From the NCBI GenBank assembly GCA_009823505.1, contig VZQC01006876.1, positions 2,425,969 through 2,489,968 of the forward strand: a DNA stretch of 64,000 nt, written 5' to 3'. The notes beneath the pieces were generated by a model that searched no databases, was not told the DNA's origin, and worked only from the letters and a program-made list of their open reading frames with translations. Below are positions 44,172 through 54,472 of this stretch, piece after piece. Numbering within the stretch: position 1 is the stretch's first letter; every line of letters begins with the position of its first letter. Origin of the DNA: Rhizomys pruinosus. Its lineage: Eukaryota > Chordata > Mammalia > Rodentia > Spalacidae. A program made the position numbers and the translations under genes.

Positions 44172-44308
44172 TTATTAATCCCAGCACTCAGGAGGCAGAG
44201 GCAGGCAGATCTCTGTGAGTTAAAGGCCAGCCTGGTCTACAGAGTGAGTTCCAGGCCAGCTGGGGCTACGGGAAGACCCTATCTCAAAAAGACAAAAAAA
44301 AAAAAAAA
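44172..44308 (+). mobile_element. B1-like SINE, 5'-truncated (right arm of inverted pair)
   Basis: Begins attaatcccagcactcagg and runs to ccctatctcaaaaagac and A-tail. It lies about 14 bp from an oppositely oriented B1. Confidence 0.94.
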
Positions 44309-44953
44309 GGCCCAACAAGAGACAATATAGTGTCCCCTCTCTGGGAAACTGAAACATTCCCTTTCCTTCAAGATTCATTATATCTCAAGTCTCAGATCAG
44401 TCTGGTTCCAGCAGAACCCCAGGAAGGGCTGGTACTAGTGGTTCTAGACAGACCAGACATCAGCATGTTCTAGACTTAAACCCGAATGCCTTCCATCAAC
44501 CCCTTCTTCCCCTAGGAGGTGAGAGCAGACTCCTAAGTCTAGAGATAATCACCGTCATCTCAACCGTTCCTCTTCTTGTAACCTTGTACACCCAATAACA
44601 TCCACAGACAAAAGCAGATCCAGCCTAAAAACAACAGATTTAACAACAGGCAAAATGCCTGATTCATGCTAGCCCGTCCCCTGAGGGGACTGGCTTTTGC
44701 TATTACCCTGCGACCCACCATACTGATTTAATTCAGCAAGCATTTGTTAAGCCCCTATTATGTCTCAGACATTATGCAGAGTCTGAGATGAATATGCAAA
44801 TGTGAATAGATTCTTACCCCCAAGGAACTCCTAGCCCAGCAGTAAGGGCAGCCACGTTTAGTCCTTGTGCTAAATGTTTGGGACAAGAAGCATCTCAGTC
44901 AGATCCCTAACATTTTCAAATTTGGGGCCATTTACAAACTTACTAGTTGAACA
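44309..44953. other. Unique sequence with possible MIR/L2 fragment
   Basis: The part at 44741-44800 (attcagcaagcatttgttaa, gcccctattatgtctcagac) resembles an ancient MIR/L2 3' end. The rest is unassigned. Confidence 0.5.
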
Positions 44954-45195
44954 CCTCAAATCTGAAATGCCTCAAAATTCAGAATTCTTTTTTTGAGGTT
45001 GAAATCTCCCTATAGCCCCAACTGATCTGGAACTCACTATGTAGACTAGGCTGGCTTTGATCTCACAAAGATCTCTGCTTCTGCCTCCCAAGAGTGGAAT
45101 TAAAAGGCATGACCCCATGCCTGGCCCTCAAAACTTTTTGAATACCGTATCAGGACTCAAAAAGTCTTGGATTTTAGAATTTTTCAGATTTGAGG
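44954..45195. mobile_element. DNA-transposon-like relic with 14-bp inverted ends, split by a B1
   Basis: cctcaaatctgaaa at 44954-44967 is the exact reverse complement of tttcagatttgagg at 45182-45195. A minus-strand B1 lies inside at 44992-45128. The inverted ends suggest a small non-autonomous DNA transposon. Confidence 0.6.
44992..45128 (-). mobile_element. B1-like SINE, diverged
   Basis: tttgaggttgaaatctccct, actaggctggctttgatc and gaccccatgcctggcc. Confidence 0.88.
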
Positions 45196-45275
45196 ATTTA
45201 GGGATCTTAAAGTTTGAAACCTTTAATTAATTAACAATTTAAATGTATGTTGGATTGTTAAGATTTCCCCAGACA

Positions 45276-45502
45276 GGGCTGATAGATGGCCTAGCGGTTA
45301 AAAGTGCCAACCACTCCTGCAGAGGACCTGGGTTCGATCCCCAGCACCCACATGGCAACTGAGAACCATCCATCGACTCCAGTTCCGGGGATCTGATGCC
45401 CTCCCTGACCTCTGTGGCACTGCCATGACATGGGTACAAAAACCTACATGCGACATACATTCATACACATACAAAATAAATAAAATTTAAAAAAAAAAAA
45501 AG
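45276..45502 (+). mobile_element. B2-like SINE with TSD
   Basis: agggctgatagatggcctag to a (TAAAA) tail. Flanked by imperfect aagatttcccca and aagatttatcca. Confidence 0.93.
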
Positions 45503-45699
45503 ATTTATCCAGAACAAAGCAGAGAGTCACTTCATAAATCAAGTGTCCAAAATAACCATATGGAACTAATTCTTCCTTCTTCCTCCTCTTGAATGTTTGG
45601 GGAAGAGAAGAACTGATATACTACCAGTTCAAAGCCTGAGTAGAAAGAATCTTTTCCATTTTAAAACACCAAGCACCTTCACCCACCACCTGTTAGCCA

Positions 45700-45992
45700 G
45701 TTTTCCATTGTTACAATAAAATGTCCACAAATACCAGGAAGAAAGACTTCTTTGGGCTTATGGTTTTAGTCTATGGTCAGATGGTCCATTGCTTTGGCCT
45801 CTAGCAAGGTAGAACATGACACTGAACACATGGCAGGACAAAGCTGCTCAAGTACACATCAGCCAGAAAGCAGCGAGTGAGAGAATGGGGAGAGACCTGG
45901 CATCAAATGCATACACCTTTCAGGGACTGATAAGAAAATACTTGTTGCAGCAGCATGAGCACCTGACTTTAGAGTCCCATCACCACACTAAG
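45700..45992 (-). mobile_element. LTR-like element (ERVL/MaLR type), minus
   Basis: gccagttttccattgttaca, aaaatgtccacaaataccag and gcttatggttttagtctatg match the reverse complement of a rodent MaLR/ERVL-type LTR 3' end. Confidence 0.5.
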
Positions 45993-45995
45993 AAC

Positions 45996-46137
45996 CAGGC
46001 GTGGTGGCACATGCCTGGCTTGTCACCCCAGCGCTTAGAGAGCCATAGAGAGGCAGATCTTGGACCTTTCTGGCCGCCAGTCTAGCCAAATAAGTGAGCT
46101 CCAGGTATAGTGCAAGGACTTGTCTCAAAAAAAAGGT
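45996..46137 (+). mobile_element. B1-like SINE, diverged
   Basis: accaggcgtggtggcacatg, then rearranged middle and cttgtctcaaaaaaaag. Confidence 0.78.
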
Positions 46138-46236
46138 AGAAAGTGGTTGAACAACCACAGACCTCCACATGCATCCATTGTCACTCACACACACGCACAT
46201 ATCATGTGAACAGTAACATAAACCACAACAACTCTC
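46138..46236 (+). mobile_element. Old B2-like 3' fragment
   Basis: cacagacctccacatgcatc and a CA-rich end. Weak. Confidence 0.45.
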
Positions 46237-46238
46237 AC

Positions 46239-46402
46239 CCGGGCGTGGTGGCGAATGCTTTATCCTAGCACTGGGAGGCAGAGGCAGGAGGATCTTTGTG
46301 AGTTTCAAGGCCAACCTGGTCTCCACAGAGCGTAGTTCCAGACAGGCTGGGCTACATGGAGACCCTGTCTCGAAACGACCAAAAAAAAAAAAAAAAAAAA
46401 AC
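46239..46402 (+). mobile_element. B1-like SINE, indel-rich
   Basis: cccgggcgtggtggcgaatg to cctgtctcgaaacgacc and poly(A). Target-like actctca flanks it. Confidence 0.92.
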
Positions 46403-46419
46403 TACTCTCAAGGATGTAC

Positions 46420-46462
46420 TTCCTCTAAATAACCCCACTTTCCTCTAAATAACCCCACTGCC
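46420..46462. repeat. 21-bp tandem duplication
   Basis: tcctctaaataaccccact occurs twice in succession (about 46422 and 46441). Confidence 0.9.
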
Positions 46463-46507
46463 TAAAGCTTCTACCACCTCTCAATAGCCCATTGGGTTGG
46501 TTTGGTT

Positions 46508-46668
46508 CAGGCTTTTTATTTGTTAGTTTAAGACAGTGTCTCACTTTGTATCCCAGACTGGCCTGGAACTCCATGTTATTACCCAAGCTGGCCTCAAACT
46601 CATCATCTTCCTGCCTCAGCCTCCAGAGTGCTGAGATTGCAGGCATGCGCTGCTGAGCTGGGCTCAGG
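46508..46668 (-). mobile_element. Old B1-like monomer
   Basis: agtgtctcactttgtatccc, acccaagctggcctcaaact, gcctcagcctccagagtgc and gctgagattgcaggcatgcg, near the older, 7SL-like B1 state. Confidence 0.75.
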
Positions 46669-46716
46669 TTTTGAATCCATCAATGGATTAATTGATCAAT
46701 GAAGTCAGAGCCCTCC

Positions 46717-47150
46717 TGTCTTAGTTACTTTCTATTTCTATGATAAAAACACTGACCAAAACCAACCTGGGGAGAAAGGGTTTTATTTGGCTTATAGCTC
46801 AGTCCATCATCAAGGGAAACTGGAGCACAGACCATGGAGATACACTGCTTACTGGCTTGCTCCTCTGGTCCTCAGCCTACTTTATTACACAATACAGGAG
46901 CACCTACCTGGGGGTGACACCTCCCAAATACTCAACAATCAAGAAAATGTCCCCCAGACAGGGCCACAGGCCAGTCCAATGGAGACAGTTCCTCAATTTG
47001 GGGTTCCCCCTTAACCAGGTGTGTCAAGTTAGCAACTAAATCTATCCAATTACCTCCCAAGACCCTGCCTCTGAACACTGCTACACTGAGGACCAACTCT
47101 TCATAACATGAGCTTTTGGGGGCCCTTCAAGACACAAATCAAAACATCAC
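46717..47150 (-). mobile_element. LTR-like element (MT/ORR1 type), minus
   Basis: tgtcttagttactttctatt, agaaagggttttatttggct and cagtccatcatcaaggg match the reverse complement of the 3' end of rodent MaLR LTRs. The rest (acacctcccaaatac, ggttcccccttaaccaggtg) is diverged. No ORF of retroviral type. Confidence 0.6.
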
Positions 47151-47169
47151 ACTCCAGGAGTCCACAGGC

Positions 47170-47740
47170 ATGGAAGACTTTCACACTAACAGCTTCATTT
47201 TCCTCACAGTTTGGAAGCTGGAAATCCCAGATCAACATGGCAGCAGTTTGGTTTCTGATAAGGCTTCTCTTTCTGGCTTGCAGATGACGTCTACCCACAG
47301 AGCTCCTGTTGGATCTTCCTTTGTGCTCATGGGGACTAAGAGAGATCTGTGGTGCTGCTTCCACTTTTACAGAGAACATCAGGCCTTTAGGATTAGAGCC
47401 TTACCTTTGTGCTTTTATTTCATTTTAATTACCTCCTTAGAAAGCTTCTCTCTTTAATCCTAGCACTTGGGAGGCAGAGGCAGGCAGATCTTTGTGAGTT
47501 CAAGGTTAGCCTGGTCTACAGAGTGAGTTCCAGGACAGCTGGGACTACAGGGAAACCCTGTCTCGAAAAGACAAAAAAAAAAAGCCTCTCTCTATTACAT
47601 TGGAATAAAGGTTTGACCCTGTGAATTTTGGAAGTACAATTCAGTCCATATCTACTAGCCTAGAATATTAAAGTTTCTGTAGCACTTCTAGCTTTGTGCT
47701 GTTGTTACAGAATACCAGAGACTGGGAAATGGATAAGAAA
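47170..47740 (-). mobile_element. Older LTR-like element with B1 insertion
   Basis: tcctcacagtttggaagctg, aaatcccagatcaacatggc and attttggaagtacaattcag recall minus-strand MLT1/MST-type LTRs. The B1 at 47455-47584 interrupts it. Confidence 0.5.
47455..47584 (+). mobile_element. B1-like SINE, 5'-truncated, TSD
   Basis: Starts at tttaatcctagcacttggg and ends in A-tail. Flanked by agcttctctct and agcctctctct. Confidence 0.92.
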
Positions 47741-47751
47741 AAGAAATTCAA

Positions 47752-47892
47752 ATTGGGTATGCTGACTCAAACCTGTAATCCCAGCACTCAGGATACAGAA
47801 GCAGGAGGATTAAAAATTCAAAACCGGTCTTAGCTACATTCAACATTTGAGGCCAGCTTGGGCTACATGAGACCCTGGCTCAAAAAAGAAGT
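47752..47892 (+). mobile_element. Old B1-like SINE
   Basis: tgggtatgctgactcaaacc, ctgtaatcccagcactcagg and ccctggctcaaaaaag. Confidence 0.75.
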
Positions 47893-47910
47893 TTAAAAAT
47901 ATATTTATGA

Positions 47911-48082
47911 GCCAGGCGTGGTGGCGCATGCCTTTAATCCTAGCACTTGGGAGGCAGAGGCAGGCGGATCTTTGTGAGTTCAAGGCCAACCTGGTCTACA
48001 GAGTGAGTTCCAGGACAACTGGGGCTACGGGAGACCCTGTCTCAAAAAGAACCCCCCCCAAAAAAAAAATATATATATATAT
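47911..48082 (+). mobile_element. B1-like SINE with TSD
   Basis: gccaggcgtggtggcgcatg to ccctgtctcaaaaagaac. Flanked by aatatatttatg and atatatatttatg. Confidence 0.94.
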
Positions 48083-48121
48083 ATTTATGTCATTTTTTTC
48101 TGATTCAAAAGTAATGGGTTT

Positions 48122-48384
48122 GGGGCTAGAGAGATGGCTCAGCCATTAAGAGCAATGGCTGCTCTTGGGGCTAGAGAGATGGCTTGGCAGTTAAGAGCAC
48201 CAACTACTCTTGCAGAGGACCCAGGTTCGATTCCCAGCACCCACATAGTGGCTAAGAACATGCACACCTGTAATCCTAGCACTTGGGAGGCACAGGCAGG
48301 TGGTCCTCTGTGAGTTCAAGGCCAGCCTGGTCTACAGAGTGAGTTCCAGGCCAGTTGGGGCTACAGGGAGACCCTGTCTCAAAA

Positions 48385-48435
<51 letters not shown>

Positions 48436-48652
48436 ATATAAATAAATAATAAGATCATTGGCTGCTCTTGAAAAGGACCCAGGTTCAATTCTCAGAGCCC
48501 ACAAGGCAGCTAACAACCATTCATAACTCCAGTTCCAGGGGATCTGATGCCCTTTTATGATCTCCTTGGGCATTGAGTGACACAAGCACACTTACACACA
48601 TGCAAGTGAAGCACTCATACACATAGTAAATAATTTTTTTTTTAAGTTTTTT
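48122..48652 (+). mobile_element. B2-like SINE split by B2+B1, outer element with TSD
   Basis: The head at 48122-48165 resumes at about 48452 (cattggctgctcttgaaaag) and ends near 48640. TSD aaagtaatgggttt lies at 48108-48121 and 48653-48666. Confidence 0.92.
48166..48450 (+). mobile_element. Nested B2 head plus B1 with (TAAA)n tail
   Basis: Inside the outer B2: a B2 5' part (ggggctagagagatggcttg to ggctaagaaca) is joined to a B1 lacking its head (cacacctgtaatcctagcac to ccctgtctcaaaa). A TAAA tract follows (48383-48450). The flanking repeat is caatggctgctctt versus cattggctgctctt. Confidence 0.85.
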
Positions 48653-48697
48653 AAAGTAATGGGTTTAATTTTCTAGTTAAAAGTTCAGAAAGCAATA

Positions 48698-48842
48698 GCC
48701 GGGCGTGGTGGCACACGCCTTTAATCCTAGCACTTGGGAGGCAGAGGCAGGCAGATCTTTGTCAGCCTGGTTCTACAGAGTGAGTTCCAGGAACAGCTGG
48801 ACTACAGGGAGACCCTGTCTCAAAAAAAAAAAAAAAAAAAAC
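48698..48842 (+). mobile_element. B1-like SINE with TSD
   Basis: gccgggcgtggtggcacacg to ccctgtctcaaaa. Flanked by gttcagaaagca on both sides. Confidence 0.95.
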
Positions 48843-48859
48843 ATGTTCAGAAAGCAGCA

Positions 48860-49066
48860 CTGGAGAGATGGCTCAGCAGTTAACAGCAGTTGCTGCTCTT
48901 TCAGAAGATGAGTCGGGTTCCCAGAACCAATGTAAGATGGCTCACAACTGCCTGTAATTCCAGCTCCAGGAAATCAAATGTGCTCTTCTGGTCTCTGCGG
49001 ACACACATGTGCATGTACATTTATACTCACATACATGTAAAGAAAAATTCTGAAAATAAAAATTGA
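48860..49066 (+). mobile_element. Old B2-like SINE
   Basis: cactggagagatggctcagc to tatactcacatacatgtaaa. Confidence 0.9.
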
Positions 49067-49156
49067 GAAACCAAAATAGCATAAAACAAAATGAGACTAG
49101 AGAGATGTCTCATTGGTCAAGAGCACTGACTGCTCTTTTAAAAGAGCTGAGTTTGG

Positions 49157-49370
49157 GGGCTGGAGAGATGGCCTAAGCAGTTAAGAGCGCAACTGCTCTT
49201 GCAGAGGACCCAGGTTTGATCCCCAGCACCCACATGGTGGCTAAGAACCGTCTTTAACTCCAGTTCCAGGGGAATCCGACACCCTCTTCTGACCTCTGCT
49301 GCATTGCACAACATGGGTGCACAAACCTACATGCAGACAGTACATTCATACACATAAAAAAAAATAAAAC
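49157..49370 (+). mobile_element. Nested B2-like SINE with TSD
   Basis: Near-consensus B2. The TSD aaagagctgagtttgg (49141-49156) recurs at about 49556-49571, beyond a B1 in its tail. Confidence 0.95.
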
Positions 49371-49520
49371 AGCCGGGCGTGGTGGCACACGCCTTTAATC
49401 CTAGCACTTGGGAGGCAGAGGCAGTTGGATCTTTGTGAGTTCAAGGCCAGCCTGGTCTACAGAGTGAGTTCCAGGACAGCTGGGACTACAGGGAGACCCT
49501 GTCTCAAAAAGACCAAAAAA
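49371..49520 (+). mobile_element. B1-like SINE in the tail of the nested B2
   Basis: gccgggcgtggtggcacacg to ccctgtctcaaaaagacc, followed by an A-rich tail similar to the B2 tail before it. Confidence 0.95.
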
Positions 49521-49869
49521 AAATAAAATAAAACAATAAAATTTAAGAAAAAAAAAAAGAGCTGAGTTTGGTTCCCAGCACCCACCCTGTGGTTCCCAAA
49601 CTGTCTGTAACTCTAGTTCCAAGGGATCCAATGCCCTCTCTGGCCTCCAAAGGCACTAGCATTCATGTGATGCATAAACATACATGTAGGCAAAACACTC
49701 ACACACATAAAATAAAAATAAATAAATCTTTTTAAAAAAACAAAAACAACATATAATGCATAGACCCAACTCCTAGAGAAGCTGAGTAGGGGGTTGGGGT
49801 GTCACTTGGACTCCAGGAATCCAAGACCAGCCTGAGCAATATAGCAAGACCCCCCTACTGATAGAATAT

Positions 49870-50330
49870 AGTCCTGATCATTCACTCTGTAGCTCAAAAC
49901 CTCCATGAAATCCTGGGCTCCCTGTTGGTGAAGGGCCAAAGTCCAAACACATCTCACTGGCTCATTCTGCTTCCTCAGCCTCGTCTCTTTGGTTTCTTTC
50001 CTACACAGCATCAGAGGCTCTTGGTCACTGGTCCCTGTGGGAATACTCTGGAAGCCTTCCTCTTTGCACACAGCATTTCCACCTGGAATTCTCCATCTTG
50101 CCCTCTGTGTCCTCTCAGTTATCTGTGTTGTTCAAGACCTTCCAGACCCTCCCACCTCTTCCCAGCCTCTTCTTGTTTCTGCTCATACCTTGCCACATGC
50201 CGTTGTAAACATTTTGGTTGGTCCATCAGTGGTAGGAGGGCAGGTGTCATTGAAAAAAATTAAATCTTTGTATCTCAGTGGCTAGCTCAAAGCCAGGCAT
50301 CTAGGAGAGGTTGGTGAAAATAATGATGAT
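49870..50330 (+). mobile_element. L2-like ancient LINE 3' end
   Basis: Order of features (aaaacctccatgaaatcctg, gccaaagtccaaacacatct, actctggaagccttcctctt, cacagcatttccacctggaa) matches the L2 3' region known in mammals. Strongly diverged. Confidence 0.55.
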
Positions 50331-50465
50331 GCTGATGCTGCTGCTGATGATGATGATGATGAATGTGTATAAAGTATTTTGTGTGTGAAAGGTTAAAATT
50401 TTTTTATACCTATCTAACATCTATCATCTATCTATCATCTATCTATCTATCTATTTATCTATTTT
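50328..50465. repeat. (GAT)n and (ATCT)n microsatellites
   Basis: GATGAT/GCTGAT units at 50328-50361 and ATCT units at 50410-50463. Confidence 0.93.
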
Positions 50466-50481
50466 AAGAAGTTCAACTGGA

Positions 50482-50618
50482 AGGCCAGGCGTGGTAGTGC
50501 AACACCTTTAATCCCAGCACTCGGGAGTCGGAGGCAGGCAGATCTGTGAGTTTAAGGCCAGCCTGGTCCACACAGTGAGTTTTGGGCCAGTCAAAGCTAT
50601 ATAATGAGACCCTTAAAT
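50482..50618 (+). mobile_element. B1-like SINE
   Basis: aaggccaggcgtggtagtgc to tataatgagacccttaaa. Confidence 0.9.
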
Positions 50619-50620
50619 CA

Positions 50621-50791
50621 GGGCTGGAGAGATGACTCAGCAGTTAAAACCACTTATCTCTTTTCCAGAGGCTTGAGTTCTGTTCCCAGCACCCACTTTG
50701 GACAGTTCATAACTGCTAGTAACTCCAGTTCCCAGGGATCTGGGAACTATTACTCTTTTGACCTCTACCATCTTTTGGTGCATATACACCC

Positions 50792-50859
<68 letters not shown>

Positions 50860-50872
50860 CATAAATCTTTTA
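50621..50872 (+). mobile_element. B2-like SINE with (GA)n expansion in its 3' end
   Basis: gggctggagagatgactcag to gtgcatatacacccaggg, then GA units (50794-50855), then atacataaatcttt, the usual B2 terminus. The GA tract thus lies inside the B2. Confidence 0.9.
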
Positions 50873-51534
50873 AAAAGATGTTCACCTGGGGCATGTGGCT
50901 CAGAGACAGCTCTTCCACTGAGATAACAGCATGCTGTGAGTGGACAAACTATTCAAGGTGCCTGCAGAATGCCCAGGAGCATTGGCACAGTGCTACTTGA
51001 AAGTTAGCAACTGGAATACAGAAGGGAGCTCTCTCCTGACATTCCTCAGAGCACCAAGAGTGCTGTAGCCTAGATGATAAGGAGCGTGCATCTGAGCTGA
51101 TCACACATTGCTAAAATGTTTGGAGGTGAGAAGCACATGTCTCCGCCCACATGTACGGTTGCACAGAGAGTGTGGGGCTTGTCCTGGGTCTTGTTGTCGG
51201 CCTGTTTTCATCCTAACACTATACTCCAAAGGCTGAGGATGGGCAGATCCAGGAAGCAATGAAGAACAATGGCAAAGTAAGGCAGCAACTCTAAGGAGAT
51301 CCACGTGGTCTCTTTTTTTCTCCCTCAGCCAGCTTCCTCCTACCTCTAGAAATGCCCTCCATTCCACAGCAGAGCTCCCCAGCCTGCACTGGAAGTGTGG
51401 GAAGCTCAGAGCAGTTGGGACCACTATAGGAAAAAACATGAGTATTTGGTAAGTGCAAATGTTAATGCTTCAGGGCGTGACATTACGTGTAAGTTTTGGA
51501 CTTGCTATAAAATAAGAATGTAAGCTCTCCTGTT
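50873..51534. other. Unique sequence
   Basis: About 660 bases. A weak ID-like start (ggggcatgtggctcagagac) lies at 50889. No gene recognised. Confidence 0.5.
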
Positions 51535-51642
51535 AAAAATTCATTTCACAAAGGGAAATAAGCCTGAACTGAATTGGAAAAAATGTATGAAATGCACAAA
51601 GCATCAATAAAAATTAATTTAAAAAAAAAAATTCATTTCACA
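51535..51642 (+). mobile_element. Short 3'-end retrocopy with 16-bp TSD
   Basis: aaaaattcatttcaca at 51535-51550 and 51627-51642 brackets 76 bp that contain catcaataaaaattaattt and end in poly(A). It is probably the extreme 3' end of an L1 or another polyadenylated RNA. Confidence 0.85.
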
Positions 51643-51648
51643 TTTCAG

Positions 51649-51875
51649 GGGCTGGAGAGATGGCTCAGCAATTAAGAGCATCCACTGCTCTTGAAGGGGA
51701 CACAGGTTTGAATCCCAGCACTCACATGACAGCTAGCAACCATCCATAACTCCAGTTCCAGGGGATCTGATGTCCTCTTCTGACCGCCACAGCATTGTAA
51801 GACACTGGGGCACTTACATACATGCAGACAATACACTCATACACATAAAATAAAAATAAATAAACCAAAAAGAAG
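51649..51875 (+). mobile_element. B2-like SINE
   Basis: ggggctggagagatggctca to tacactcatacacataaaat. Confidence 0.94.
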
Positions 51876-52034
51876 AAAAAAAACCTTGTTACACATTTCA
51901 AGGAGGTCACAGGAGAGCATTAAACCAAACACTGGAACATTCAAAACAAAAGGCAAGCGTGACATTGGTAAAGGTGGCCTTCCCTGCATTTCAGCTTCCA
52001 AATCCAAATGACATAGCCTTTAATAATCTGGACT

Positions 52035-52150
52035 GCCAGACAGGATGGTACATGTATGAAATCCCAGATACTCAGAAGGCTGAGTAACTGAGGCAGGAGG
52101 ATCTCAAGTTCAAGTATATCCTGGGTAATAGAAAGACGCTGTCACAACAC
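52035..52150 (+). mobile_element. Old B1-like SINE
   Basis: gacaggatggtacatgtatg, actcagaaggctgagtaact and gaggcaggaggatctcaagt. Confidence 0.65.
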
Positions 52151-52156
52151 AAACAG

Positions 52157-52330
52157 GACCTACTAGATAGCTCAGCGGTTAAAGGTACTTTCTACCAAGC
52201 CTAAAAATCTGAGTTCAATCCTTAGGATTGGCATGGTGAAAGAAGAGAATGCCCACAAGTTGCCCTCTGATTCCACATGCATGCACACCACACATGACTA
52301 CTTCCCACACAATAAATAAATGTAATTTTT
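52157..52330 (+). mobile_element. Old B2/B3-like SINE
   Basis: tactagatagctcagcggtt, ctgagttcaatccttagg and acatgcatgcacaccacaca. Confidence 0.75.
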
Positions 52331-52333
52331 GTG

Positions 52334-52481
52334 GGCTTTTTTTTTTTTGAGACAGGGTCTCCCTTTGCCCCAGATGGCCTAGAACTCACTATGTAGAGCA
52401 GGCTGGCCTTGAACTCATAGAGATCCACCTGTCTCTGCCTCCTGAGTGATGGGATTAAAGGCATGCACCATCATGCTCAAC
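52334..52481 (-). mobile_element. B1-like SINE
   Basis: gagacagggtctccctttgc to catgcaccatcatgctcaac. Confidence 0.93.
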
Positions 52482-52523
52482 GAAAGAAATTAAAAACAAA
52501 AACAACAACACAACAAAAAAAAC

Positions 52524-52692
52524 CAGCCGGGAGTGGTAGGGCATGCCTTTAGTCCCAGAGCTTGGGAGGCAGAGGCAGAGGCAGAGGCAGGCAGATCTCT
52601 GTGAGTTCAAGGCCAGACTGGTCTACAGAGCAAGCTCCAGGCCAGCTGGGACTAAAGGGAGACCCTGTCTGAAAAAATATCCAAAAAACCCC
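52524..52692 (+). mobile_element. B1-like SINE with triplicated AGAGGC
   Basis: gccgggagtggtagggcatg, then gcagaggcagaggcagaggc (local slippage) to ccctgtctgaaaaaa. Confidence 0.93.
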
Positions 52693-52782
52693 CAAAACAA
52701 AAACAAGAACCCATAAATCTCTCTTCTGCAAAGTGAAGACAGTACTATTTGTTCTTATGATCCAAGGAGAATTCAGTACAAG

Positions 52783-52784
52783 TG

Positions 52785-52834
<50 letters not shown>
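52783..52834. repeat. (GT)n microsatellite
   Basis: About 25 units with one CGT. Confidence 0.96.
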
Positions 52835-52836
<2 letters not shown>

Positions 52837-53400
52837 ATGAGCCTGACAAAGTTAAGTGCCTACTCCCTGGAAAGCCTGTTCCACCACTGTTCAGTTCTAT
52901 CTGCCCTCTGAAGCCATCTTGGTCTCTACCAGAAGGCCCTCTCCTATGGAGAAGTACTATCTCCTTAGAAGACAGCCATAGTACTCATGTATCTAGGTAG
53001 GATGTTTTCAGACTAGACACTCCAGAAATGATACTTTGAATAAATATAGCAAAACAGGAAACACAGGAGGCTGGAAGATGTCTTCTCAGCTTGCCACATT
53101 CTGGTGCCCACACTGCCTTGTGAGGTCCATGGATGAGACATTATTAATAACATGCTCTGCCAGGCACAGACGAGTGGTCCACTCACTGAAGGGGACAAGA
53201 TGGATGTTTTAAACATGTAAACTTCATCTGCAAAGTAATTGTGCGGTTCCTCAGGGACTGGGGCAATTGAGACAGGAGAACTAAAGAATCTATGCCGATA
53301 TGGCTACATTTTGAAGTGTTCTTCCTGGATGTTTAGATTTATAAGCTGTAAGATCCTCAAAGAAAATGAATGTGTTAGAATCCACCAAGAAAGCACCTAA
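52835..53400. other. Unique sequence
   Basis: About 565 bases; nothing recognised. Confidence 0.5.
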
Positions 53401-53402
53401 TA

Positions 53403-53451
53403 GAAAGAAAGAAAGAAAGAAAGAAAGAAGAAAGAAAGAAGGAAAGAACGA

Positions 53452-53523
<72 letters not shown>

Positions 53524-53552
53524 GAAAGAAAGGAAGGAAGGAAGGAAGGAAA
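53403..53552. repeat. (GAAA)n then (GGAA)n
   Basis: About 150 bp of polypurine tetramers. The Lys-rich and Phe-Leu-Ser frames across it are repeat products. Confidence 0.97.
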
Positions 53553-53672
53553 GGTGTGGCCTTTGATCCCAACACTCAGGAGTCAGAGGCAGGCAGATCT
53601 CTGTGAATTTGATCTGATCTATATAGCCCAGGCCAACCAGGCCTATAGTGTGAGACTGTGTTGCTCAAAAAT
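53553..53672 (+). mobile_element. B1-like fragment between microsatellites
   Basis: ggtgtggcctttgatcccaa, gaggcaggcagatctctgtg and tgagactgtgttgctcaaaa. Confidence 0.78.
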
Positions 53673-53675
53673 AGA

Positions 53676-53680
53676 TGATT

Positions 53681-53723
<43 letters not shown>

Positions 53724-53770
53724 GATAGATGATTAGATGATAGATTGATAGCTAGATAAAGGATAGATAG
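53676..53770. repeat. (GATA)n
   Basis: About 12 clean units then degenerate ones. Confidence 0.95.
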
Positions 53771-54035
53771 GTATATATAGATTTGAAAGAAAAAGTAAAA
53801 TATAAAAGAGACATATATTGAAGATCAGCAAAGAAGACCCAACATTCAGAATGACAGGAATCCCTGAAGAATAAAGATTAAAGAAAGGAAGTAGAATAAA
53901 TATTTTTAATGTAATACTTCATGAAGTTTCCTAGAAAAAGAAAAATGGGTTTTAAGAACACAGTGTGTATCTTAAAACACCTACCTAGAATCATAAACAA
54001 CAAAATATATTCTAGGAAAAATGACTAGACTTAGG

Positions 54036-54056
54036 GGAGATGGCTCATACATGCCA

Positions 54057-54101
<45 letters not shown>

Positions 54102-54112
54102 TGCACACACAA
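54036..54112 (+). mobile_element. Deleted B2-like SINE with (CA)n
   Basis: Head ggggagatggctcatacatg is joined directly to a CA tract (54058-54099). Confidence 0.6.
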
Positions 54113-54142
54113 AATAACTTGTCTTAAAGTACTAGACTTACA

Positions 54143-54358
54143 AGGCTAGAGAGATGGCTCAGAGGTTAAGAGCACTTATTCCTATCTTAGAGAGGACCTG
54201 GATTCAGTATCCAGCACCAACAGAGTGGTTCCCAACCATCTAGAACTCCAGTTCCAAGGGATCCAAAGCCTTTCTGGACTCTGAACATTGTATGTATATA
54301 GTACACATACATAAATCCAGGCAGACATTTAAACACACAGAATAAAAATAAATATTTT
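54143..54358 (+). mobile_element. B2-like SINE, older
   Basis: ggctagagagatggctcaga to tttaaacacacagaataaaa. Confidence 0.92.
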
Positions 54359-54472
54359 TTATTTATTAGACTTTGAAGAAAATCAAAACCCTTTGAGTAT
54401 TCAGGAAAAAAATGAAAACAAGAACAACAACAACAAAAAAAAAAAAGCAGAGAATTATAAGAAAAGAAAATT

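Larger units (their letters stand above)
49092..49735 (+). mobile_element. B2-like SINE split by nested B2 and B1
   Basis: Outer B2 head (gactagagagatgtctcatt) resumes at 49561 (gctgagtttggttcccagca) and ends near 49730. Confidence 0.92.

Noticed and set aside
53403..53552. Lys/Glu-rich ORF
   Set aside because: Translation of (GAAA)n.
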